Assembly (NCBI GenBank): GCA_028293725.1
Contig: JAQGOE010000230.1
Location: forward strand, 1 to 35,104
From: Gammaproteobacteria bacterium
GTDB taxonomy: Bacteria; Pseudomonadota; Gammaproteobacteria; Steroidobacterales; Steroidobacteraceae
DNA: 35,104 nt
Direction: 5' to 3'
The position numbers and the translations under genes were made by a program. The stretch's first letter is position 1; each line of letters opens with the position of its first letter. The notes below the pieces were generated by a model, which saw nothing but the letters and a program-made list of their open reading frames with translations, made no database searches and was not told the DNA's origin. This document shows positions 1-4,744 of the stretch, one piece after another.

Positions 1-102
1 CACGAGTACAAAGCCACCCAATTCCACGTTCAGGCCGGCCCACTTGAAACTACGCCGGTGGGGAAGACGGAAGGCGGAGGCTTCGATCGAGCGGATTTTC
101 AT
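1..102 (-). CDS. Mandelate racemase / muconate lactonizing enzyme family protein, N-terminal fragment
   Basis: The reverse strand encodes 34 residues from an ATG at 102, beginning MKIRSIEASAFRLPHR and continuing through a KWAGLNVE segment before the window ends. This opening, with a KI.xIE strand, a LP-R pattern and then an aromatic-Gly stretch, is typical of the N-terminal capping domain of MR/MLE enolase-superfamily enzymes. These use Mg2+ to abstract the proton alpha to a carboxylate in sugar-acid or aromatic-acid catabolism. The catalytic barrel lies outside the window, so substrate cannot be inferred. The gene follows the XRE-cupin regulator on the same strand across a 297-base gap that contains repeats and a TTTC-N6-GAAA palindrome, so it may be a target of that regulator. 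A weak AGGG lies just upstream of the start. Family assignment rests on a short fragment. Confidence 0.55.
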   Translation of the reverse strand, partial: MKIRSIEASAFRLPHRRSFKWAGLNVELGGFVLV

Positions 103-167
103 CGGAACCCTGGGGGTGGAGACGTGCGGGTCCATGCTAGCGGTGGCGGGTGATCTTGCCAATAATT

Positions 168-185
168 TTTTTCTTAAAAGAAAAA
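168..185. promoter_or_regulatory. Palindrome, candidate XRE-cupin operator upstream of the MR/MLE gene
   Basis: TTTTTCTT and AAGAAAAA form 8-base arms around a central AA. The core is TTTC (170-173), six bases, GAAA (180-183). The same TTTC-N6-GAAA layout occurs at 1062-1075 in the promoter of the regulator gene. It lies 66 bases upstream of the MR/MLE start at 102. Its role as an operator is inferred. Confidence 0.4.
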
Positions 186-256
186 TTCGACCACTGGAGG
201 GTGAGATGGCCGAAAGGTGCTCGGCGGCAGCAGGAAGGGATGTGGGTGCGGGGGTG

Positions 257-397
257 GCGCCTGCGGCGCGGACCCCTCGGGTATCGGTGTGCGGGTGGCG
301 CGCAGCGCGGAGCGGACCCTCGGGTGTGGGTGTGCGGATGGCACGCGGCGCGGACCCTCGGGTGTCGGTGTGCGGGGCGGCGCACGGCGCGGACTCT
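257..397. repeat. Imperfect tandem repeat, about 40-base period, 3.4 copies
   Basis: Units begin at about 257, 298, 341 and 380. Each contains a GCGCGGACCCTCGGGT-like block followed by a TCGGTGTGCGGG-like block; the last copy breaks off after GCGCGGACTCT. Copies differ by a few substitutions and small indels (41, 43 and 39 bases). The array lies between the stop of the XRE-cupin gene (400) and the MR/MLE start. All frames through it look like low-complexity Arg/Gly/Ala-rich translations, so I take it as non-coding. Confidence 0.7.
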
Positions 398-399
398 CC

Positions 400-1032
400 T
401 CAGTCGTCGGGGCGCTCTACCTGGCGTGCGGCGGAATTCATGATGTGGGAAATGTTTTCCGGGGAGCCGGGATCGTGCGAGACGGAGAGTACTTTGGCGT
501 CCTCTTTGCTTACGGTGATGTAGAGGTGCCGCATGCTGCTATCGAAGTACGCGCTTTCGCCACGCTCCAACCGGAATGGTGCGTAATGCTCGGTGTGGAC
601 TTCGATGGCGCCGCTAAGCACATAAACGAATTCCTCGCCGCGGTGCTGGCTCCAGTGATCGAACTCGTCCACGGCTCTCGCATGAACGACTATTTCCAGC
701 GGCACCATGGCTTTGCGCGACAGTTCCGACGCATGCGCCCGATAGTCGTACTGGCCGCTGGTGAAGTGGTCGCCCTCGCCTCGCCGGGTCTTCGTCTTGC
801 GCCCGGAAACGACGTCCTTGGTGCCGGGTCGGACGAAGTCCTCGATGCTGACGGACAAACCGTCGCAGATGCGCTTCATGATGTCGAACGACGGGGAGAT
901 CTGGTTGTTCTCGATCTTGGACAGATTCGAGATGGAGACGCCGGTTGCCTGGCTCACCTCGGCCAGGGTGCGGTCGAGCGTGCGCCGGATTTCCTTCAGT
1001 CGCGCGCCGATCTGATTCGCTTGGATGTCCAT
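400..1032 (-). CDS. XRE-family transcriptional regulator with C-terminal cupin domain
   Basis: A 210-residue protein with an N-terminal XRE helix-turn-helix at about residues 8-62. It shows a RLKEIRR first helix, then LAEVSQATGVSISNLSKIENNQISPS, given here in pieces: the recognition helix is SISNLSKIE and the wing follows. A single cupin follows at about 110-190, with HRGEEFVYVLSG as the first cupin motif and YFDSSMRHLY near the second. XRE-cupin proteins are small-molecule-responsive local regulators, often of amine, amino-acid or acid catabolism. I chose the ATG at 1032 because GGAG lies ten bases upstream; an in-frame TTG at 1041 sits too close to that site. The gene is divergent from the metallo-hydrolase at 1118 and upstream of the MR/MLE gene, so those are likely targets. 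Confidence 0.85.
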   Translation of the reverse strand: MDIQANQIGARLKEIRRTLDRTLAEVSQATGVSISNLSKIENNQISPSFDIMKRICDGLSVSIEDFVRPGTKDVVSGRKTKTRRGEGDHFTSGQYDYRAHASELSRKAMVPLEIVVHARAVDEFDHWSQHRGEEFVYVLSGAIEVHTEHYAPFRLERGESAYFDSSMRHLYITVSKEDAKVLSVSHDPGSPENISHIMNSAARQVERPDD

Positions 1033-1061
1033 GGATGCCAATCTCCGCCCCCCGAGAAACT

Positions 1062-1075
1062 TTTCCTATATGAAA
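1062..1075. promoter_or_regulatory. TTTC-N6-GAAA palindrome in the divergent promoter region
   Basis: The sequence is TTTC CTATAT GAAA, a 14-base near-palindrome with two mismatched positions. It overlaps a second perfect inverted repeat TATAT-GAA-ATATA at 1067-1079. It lies in the 85-base gap between the XRE-cupin start (1032) and the hydrolase start (1118), so one site could control both genes. The matching site at 168-185 supports a shared operator. Inferred. Confidence 0.45.
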
Positions 1076-1117
1076 TATATGCTAGTTTGCCGCAAAGCGT
1101 GAGTCAGGTGGTGAACG

Positions 1118-1912
1118 ATGGGTGAGGAGTCGAGGTCCACCAGTATCCGGCGGCTGTTCGTACTTCTATGCGGCTTCGAGATTCTGCCTAAGACCATTTC
1201 CACCCGCGGGCGCGGGGGACGCTTCATTCTGAGTGAGCCGGTGTGTGTCTATCTGCTCGATACGGCGAGCGGCTGGGTGCTCCTGGACGCCGGGATGAAC
1301 CCGGACAATGGGCGTGACCAGGCGCGGATGCAGGAGAAGTTCTGGCGGCTCGGGATGACCGCCCCGGTGATCCGGGATGGACATCTTCTGGAGCGGCAGT
1401 TCGCGGAGTTGGGGGTTGGTTTTGGCGATGTCCGGCATGTGATTCTGTCGCATCTTCATTACGACCATTGCGGGTGTTTGCGACGGTTCCCTCATGCGCG
1501 AATCTCCGTGCAGCGCCGGGAATACCAGCATGCCTTTGGGGCTGACATCGGGATGGCTTATTTTCGCGACGAGTATGACGATCCGCGACTGCAGTGGGAT
1601 CTGCGGGATGGCGATTGGGAAGCGCAGCCGGGGTTACGCCTGATCGACACCCGCGGACATACCGAGGGTCATCAGTCAGCGATCGTGGAGTTGCCGGAGA
1701 GTGGCACGCTGGTGCTGCCCTTCGACGCCGGCGACCTGCAGGAGAACTTCGACGAGGAGATTCTTCCCGGCGAGTGTTGTGACGATAAAGCGGCGCTGGC
1801 TGCGATTCGGCGGCTCAAGTCGCTCGAGGTCGAGCACCGGGCGACACGATTGTTGTTTCATGATCCTGTGGCGATCCAGGCGATGCGGCTCGCGCCGGAG
1901 TGTTACACGTAG
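1118..1912 (+). CDS. MBL-fold metallo-hydrolase, N-acyl homoserine lactonase-like
   Basis: A 264-residue metallo-beta-lactamase-fold hydrolase. The dinuclear metal set is complete: H112-x-H114-x-D116-H117 in SHLHYDHCG, H181 in DTRGHTEGH, D203 and H248. Spacing tracks AHL lactonase AiiA (H104/H106/D108/H109, H169, D191, H235), and the following QENFDEE resembles the AiiA ENF segment. However, the position matching the AiiA lactone-contacting Tyr194 is Asp206, so the substrate may be another lactone or ester. No signal peptide is evident, so it is probably cytoplasmic. AGGTGG lies just upstream of the ATG. It is transcribed divergently from the XRE-cupin gene and probably controlled by it. Fold and metal site are secure; substrate is not. 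Confidence 0.85.
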   Translation: MGEESRSTSIRRLFVLLCGFEILPKTISTRGRGGRFILSEPVCVYLLDTASGWVLLDAGMNPDNGRDQARMQEKFWRLGMTAPVIRDGHLLERQFAELGVGFGDVRHVILSHLHYDHCGCLRRFPHARISVQRREYQHAFGADIGMAYFRDEYDDPRLQWDLRDGDWEAQPGLRLIDTRGHTEGHQSAIVELPESGTLVLPFDAGDLQENFDEEILPGECCDDKAALAAIRRLKSLEVEHRATRLLFHDPVAIQAMRLAPECYT

Positions 1913-1983
1913 TCAGCAGATGAGCACGTGACCGCGAATGAATTCGCCGGTCGCGCCGACGTCAGTCAAGGCGAGACCGGGAA

Positions 1984-2310
1984 TCACGGCGCAGGAACAA
2001 ATCGCGCGGTCGCAGGCAGCGGACGCAACCGCATTTTAAACTCGATACGTGAGCCCAAACGATTGACGATCGTCATCAGTCGTTCAACCGTCATGCGGCG
2101 GAAATCGGCATTGCGGATGCGAGAGAAATCACCGGCATCGATACCGGTCAGTGCCTGCGCCTTGCGAACGCTCAAATCCCTTTTGTCGAGGACCTTGATA
2201 ATTTCCGCCGCCAGCAACGCCTTGAGTTGGCGTGCGTCGGCGTCCTCGATGCCGAAATCCCGATACACATTTCCGCTGCCACGAACCAACTGCATTTTCC
2301 GGTCTTTCAT
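1984..2310 (-). CDS. HigA-type antitoxin, XRE-family helix-turn-helix protein
   Basis: A 108-residue protein with a helix-turn-helix at about residues 35-85, with SVRKAQALTGIDAGDFSRI as the helix-turn-helix and an RMTVERLMTIVNRLG helix behind it. This is the layout of antitoxins paired with Gp49/HigB-2 toxins, which bind their own promoter and neutralise the toxin by direct contact. The ATG overlaps the toxin stop by four bases (ATGA), so translation is probably coupled. Toxin-first gene order is typical of higBA. The C-terminal tail is Pro-rich and probably disordered. Identification is from motif and gene order. Confidence 0.8.
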   Translation of the reverse strand: MKDRKMQLVRGSGNVYRDFGIEDADARQLKALLAAEIIKVLDKRDLSVRKAQALTGIDAGDFSRIRNADFRRMTVERLMTIVNRLGSRIEFKMRLRPLPATARFVPAP

Positions 2311-2657
2311 CGCAACATCTCTTTCAATCGCTTGAGGCGATCCCTGATGAGGTCAATTTCGTGCTTCGGCGTCTTGATGCCCTGCGTGGCCTTCTTCTGG
2401 AAAGCATGAATAACCCAAAGATCCTCATGAAGCTGCACTGCATACACAGTCCGAAATGCGTTTCCATGGTGCTTCAGCGCAACTTCAAAGACTCCCGACC
2501 CTAACCCCTTCAGCGGCTTTGCAATGGACGCCATTCCGCCATCTGCAGCCACAGTGAGTGCATCGAAAACGGTATCGCGCGCCTCGGCCGGAAACTGATC
2601 GAACGCCTTTCGCGCTGATGCAATCCACGATATCGGCCGGGTCATCCGTGAGGTCAT
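2307..2657 (-). CDS. RelE/ParE-superfamily toxin, HigB-2/Gp49-like
   Basis: A protein of about 116 residues. The body has a SARKAFDQFPAEARDTVFDAL helix region (given as the recognisable N-terminal pair of helices), then LKGLGSGVFEVAL, a RTVYAVQL strand, WVIHAFQKKATQG and a KHEIDLIRDRLKRL terminal helix. These match the phage-derived Gp49/HigB-2 toxin family, ribosome-dependent mRNA interferases. I chose the ATG at 2657, with GGAGA about ten bases upstream; an ATG at 2645 (MTRPISW) is also possible. Longer frames start inside the predicted -35 element and are unlikely. It is the first gene of a two-gene operon with the antitoxin. Confidence 0.82.
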   Translation of the reverse strand: MTSRMTRPISWIASARKAFDQFPAEARDTVFDALTVAADGGMASIAKPLKGLGSGVFEVALKHHGNAFRTVYAVQLHEDLWVIHAFQKKATQGIKTPKHEIDLIRDRLKRLKEMLR

Positions 2658-2673
2658 CGCGCATCGTCTCCAT

Positions 2674-2695
2674 ATGTTGGCAGTTTTGCCAACAT
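2674..2695. promoter_or_regulatory. Perfect 9-base inverted repeat, toxin-antitoxin operator
   Basis: Arms ATGTTGGCA (2674-2682) and TGCCAACAT (2687-2695) flank GTTT. The palindrome ends 17 bases upstream of the toxin start. On the minus strand it follows directly after a TTGACG -35-like hexamer (2702-2697), so bound antitoxin would sit across the promoter. Autoregulation by the antitoxin is the usual mode for this family. Confidence 0.75.
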
Positions 2696-2696
2696 T

Positions 2697-2702
2697 CGTC
2701 AA
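2697..2702 (-). promoter_or_regulatory. Putative -35 element of the toxin-antitoxin promoter
   Basis: TTGACG on the minus strand, directly upstream of the operator palindrome. The likely -10 lies in ACATAT or CATATG near the distal operator arm. The -10 match is weak, so exact promoter spacing is uncertain. Confidence 0.4.
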
Positions 2703-2767
2703 GTGGTCGCCAACGAGCTCATGGGCCGGTTCGCTGCGTAGACTTTCCTACGCTTCATCCGAGTCCC

Positions 2768-2809
2768 AAAAAGCAAAAAGGCGAGAAGACTCGTTGGTCT
2801 CCTCGCCTT
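2768..2809 (-). terminator. Rho-independent terminator on the minus strand
   Basis: Stem AAGGCGAG (2809-2802) pairs with CTCGCCTT (2785-2778), extended inside by GAC/GTC pairing around a short loop. It is followed by TTTTTGCTTTTT. It lies upstream of the toxin-antitoxin promoter and would shield that operon from read-through. Confidence 0.75.
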
Positions 2810-2893
2810 GAGGTTCGTCCCGGACGCACCTGAGCTCCCGGGGTTACAAGCAGCGGGTCAACGCTGCCAAATCTAACTTACTTAAGAACCCCG
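2768..2893 (-). ncRNA. Candidate structured small RNA ending in an intrinsic terminator
   Basis: Read on the minus strand, the segment begins with a 7-base pairing CGGGGTT (2893-2887) with AACCCCG (2845-2839). This encloses a perfect hairpin GCAGCG-TTGACC-CGCTGC (2867-2850). It is followed by a hairpin at 2831-2811 (AGGT and GACG/CGTC pairings around a 3-base loop) and then the terminator. Three stems in a row and a terminator with no gene before it suggest a separate short transcript. A TTGACG at about 2915 could be a -35, but no good -10 follows. I recognise no Rfam family. A leader RNA or decayed gene end is the alternative. Confidence 0.35.
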
Positions 2894-2989
2894 ACGTCGT
2901 CAAGGCTCTTATGTGATGTTTAGAGTGCTGCGCTGTCTGGCCAGGAGTCCGCGGCGCCTGTAGCCATTGTTCTTCCATCGACACTCGCG

Positions 2990-3014
2990 GTATCGGATTA
3001 CGATACGAATTCGT
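2990..3014. promoter_or_regulatory. Overlapping palindromes upstream of the GNAT gene
   Basis: GTATCG (2990-2995) and CGATAC (3001-3006) are perfect arms around GATTA. A second perfect palindrome, ACGAATTCGT (3005-3014), overlaps the right arm. They lie 60-84 bases before the GNAT start, a plausible operator position. The regulator is unknown. Confidence 0.35.
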
Positions 3015-3073
3015 CACGTATTGCATCCTGCGCACTGCTGCTTCAGATTGACCGCCGCAGCAGGAGTCGCGTC

Positions 3074-3610
3074 ATGGTCCCACTGGCCTATAAGATTGCC
3101 ACCGAGGCGAGTGAGTTCGAGACCATCCATCGGCTCAACTACGACACCTTCGTCGAGGAGATCCCGCAACACACGGCGAATGCCGAGCGGCGGCTGGTCG
3201 ATCGTTTTCATGCGCAGAACGCTTATGTGATCTGCCTCGACGGCCCGCGGATGGCTGGGATGGTCTGCGGCCGATGCGTGCGGCCTTTTTCACTGGATCA
3301 AAAGGTAGCGAATCTCGATCGCTATCTGCCGGCTCATCGCAAGGCCGTGGAAATACGCCTGTTGGCCATCGCCCCGGCGTACCGGAAAACAACTGCGTTC
3401 GCGGGCCTCATCGGCTTTCTGTACGCGCACTTCAGGGCGCAGGGCTGTGACCTGGCCGTGATCTCAGCCACGGTTCGGGAGCTCAAGCTCTATCAGCATC
3501 TTGGATTCAAAGCATTTGCGGACCGAGTTGGCTCGCCCACCGCAGTGTATCAACCCATGTACCTGACACTGGAAGCCTTGGACCGCGCGAGATCAACCAA
3601 GACACCATGA
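3074..3610 (+). CDS. GNAT-fold acyltransferase, FeeM / LuxI-like
   Basis: A 178-residue GNAT-fold protein. The N-terminus FETIHRLNYDTFVEEIPQH resembles the arginine/tyrosine-rich start of N-acyl amino acid synthases (FeeM type) and autoinducer synthases rather than ordinary acetyltransferases. The core strand is EIRLLAIAPAYRKT, with the following helix GLIGFLYAHFRAQG, and AVISATVRELKLYQHLGF is the typical GNAT motif B. The end has a YQPMYLTLE strand. Acyl donor (acyl-CoA or acyl-ACP) and acceptor cannot be read from sequence. AGGAG lies eight bases before the ATG. Its stop overlaps the aminotransferase start by four bases, so the two are translated together and probably act in one pathway. 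Confidence 0.75.
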   Translation: MVPLAYKIATEASEFETIHRLNYDTFVEEIPQHTANAERRLVDRFHAQNAYVICLDGPRMAGMVCGRCVRPFSLDQKVANLDRYLPAHRKAVEIRLLAIAPAYRKTTAFAGLIGFLYAHFRAQGCDLAVISATVRELKLYQHLGFKAFADRVGSPTAVYQPMYLTLEALDRARSTKTP

Positions 3611-4677
3611 AGTCCATGCACGCCAGCTTCTTACCTGGCCCCGTGGCCCTGACGCGGGCGGTCAGAGTGGCCTTTCGGGCCGCGCCGGTTTCGCACCGGG
3701 AGCCGGCCTTTCTGGAGATGATGTCACGTACACGAGCCGCTCTGACTTCTCTGGTGCAGGCCTCGCACGTCGCACTGATGGTGGGTACCGGTACGCTGGC
3801 CAATGAAGCCGTAGCAGCGCAGCTCAGGTGTATTGAAGGCCCGGGACTGATTCTCGCCAACGGCGAATTCGGCGAGCGACTGATCGATCAGGCGCAGCGT
3901 TGGAATCTGAGCTTTTCTGTCGAGAGGCGGGACTGGGGCCAGCCGTTCGACTGGTCGCGGGCGCGAAAGGCGGTCCTCCGACGCCGACCGAGGTGGATCT
4001 GGGCGGTACTGTCGGAAACCTCGACCGGTGTGATGAACCCGCTCGAGGAACTGCTGAACCTGAGTGAATCGTGTGGCGCGGAGTTATGTCTGGATGCCGT
4101 GAGCGCCATCGGCTTGATGCGGGTAGATCTCAGGGGCGTACGCTTTGCCACGGCGGTCAGCGGCAAGGGATTAGCCGCCTTTCCAGGCCTCGCCGCGGTG
4201 TTTCACCACGGGCACCTGGCGTCATCGGGACAAATACCGAGCTATCTCGACCTGGAGAACTACGATGCGGCGGACGGTGTGCCTTTCACACACTCGTCGA
4301 ACTTGCTCGCAGCGCTCGACCAGTCATTAGCGCTGACATGCTGGGCCAGGAAGTTTGAGCGCGTGCGGCGGGCATCGGTGAAGCTGCGTGCCGCGCTGAG
4401 AGAACATGGACTTCCGCCGCTTGCTGCTGGGACCGACGCCGCCCCCGGCATCACAACCGTACCATTGGCCGGAGATGTCAGTGCCAAGGACGTGGCAACC
4501 GAACTCGCCAAACACGGCTTCCACATCGCTCATCAGAGCGAGTATCTCAGACGGCGAAACTGGCTTCAGATCTGCCTGATGGGTGAATTCGACGAGACCG
4601 TCCTGGGCCGGCTGCCCGCAGTACTGGCCGCGCAGGTCACGAAATCCTCTGCAGCCGCCGCCGAGGGCCTTGTTTGA
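3607..4677 (+). CDS. Class V aminotransferase, PLP-dependent (alanine-glyoxylate / AEP aminotransferase-like)
   Basis: A 356-residue fold-type I PLP enzyme. The start FLPGPVALTRAV matches the GPxxxxxxV opening of the alanine-glyoxylate and 2-aminoethylphosphonate aminotransferase group. MVGTGTLANEAVAAQL forms the cofactor phosphate-binding turn. D163 in CLDAVSAIG would pair with the pyridine nitrogen, and K187 in VSGKGLAAFPG is the Schiff-base lysine. The D-K spacing of 24 is close to that in the family. Length is normal. It overlaps the GNAT gene (ATGA), suggesting that one enzyme supplies an amine or amino acid and the other acylates it. The amino donor and acceptor are unknown. It ends 67 bases before the LuxR-type regulator. 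Confidence 0.85.
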   Translation: MKSMHASFLPGPVALTRAVRVAFRAAPVSHREPAFLEMMSRTRAALTSLVQASHVALMVGTGTLANEAVAAQLRCIEGPGLILANGEFGERLIDQAQRWNLSFSVERRDWGQPFDWSRARKAVLRRRPRWIWAVLSETSTGVMNPLEELLNLSESCGAELCLDAVSAIGLMRVDLRGVRFATAVSGKGLAAFPGLAAVFHHGHLASSGQIPSYLDLENYDAADGVPFTHSSNLLAALDQSLALTCWARKFERVRRASVKLRAALREHGLPPLAAGTDAAPGITTVPLAGDVSAKDVATELAKHGFHIAHQSEYLRRRNWLQICLMGEFDETVLGRLPAVLAAQVTKSSAAAAEGLV

Positions 4678-4688
4678 GGCGAGTGCCC

Positions 4689-4719
4689 GCATCCCCCGTT
4701 TTCTCCCGGGCCATCCCCC
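4689..4719. promoter_or_regulatory. Two CATCCCCC motifs upstream of the MalT-like regulator
   Basis: CATCCCCC occurs at 4690-4697 and 4712-4719. The first is part of GCATCCCCCG (4689-4698), and the identical 10-mer is found at 7437-7446 upstream of the TonB receptor. The reverse complement GGGGGATG resembles half of the MalT box (GGGGAKGAGG) of E. coli. It may be the binding site of the regulator encoded at 4745, by analogy. Confidence 0.4.
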
Positions 4720-4732
4720 ATGCAGCGGCTTG

Positions 4733-4738
4733 TACACT
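4733..4738 (+). promoter_or_regulatory. Putative -10 element giving a leaderless transcript
   Basis: TACACT lies six bases before the ATG at 4745, which puts the expected transcription start at or next to the A of the ATG. No Shine-Dalgarno sequence lies in the ACTGCC spacer. No good -35 is visible, consistent with an activated promoter. Confidence 0.3.
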
Positions 4739-4744
4739 ACTGCC

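Larger units (their letters stand above)
2703..3073. other. 371-base gap without a convincing gene
   Basis: No frame here gives a recognisable protein. A 63-codon minus-strand frame (3035-2844) has no family signature and no good ribosome site. The segment holds several hairpins, a minus-strand intrinsic terminator and palindromes upstream of the GNAT gene, described separately. There is also a small 6-base stem GCGTAG/CTACGC at 2736-2753. Confidence 0.6.

Noticed and set aside
257..397. Repeat array as a CRISPR
   Set aside because: Copies are adjacent with no unique spacers, diverge in sequence, and no cas gene is nearby.
217..1125. 302-codon plus-strand open frame across the repeats and the XRE-cupin gene
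   Set aside because: Its first part is repeat-derived low complexity and the rest is antisense to the regulator.
1118..1912. Naming the metallo-hydrolase an AHL lactonase outright
   Set aside because: The Tyr194 equivalent is Asp, and no AHL system is otherwise evident.
1934..1947. GCGAAT-GA-ATTCGC inverted repeat between two convergent genes, as a terminator
   Set aside because: The loop is only two bases and no T-run follows on either strand.
2844..3035. 63-codon minus-strand open frame in the gap before the GNAT gene
   Set aside because: No family signature and no clear ribosome site; it overlaps the strongly structured segment.
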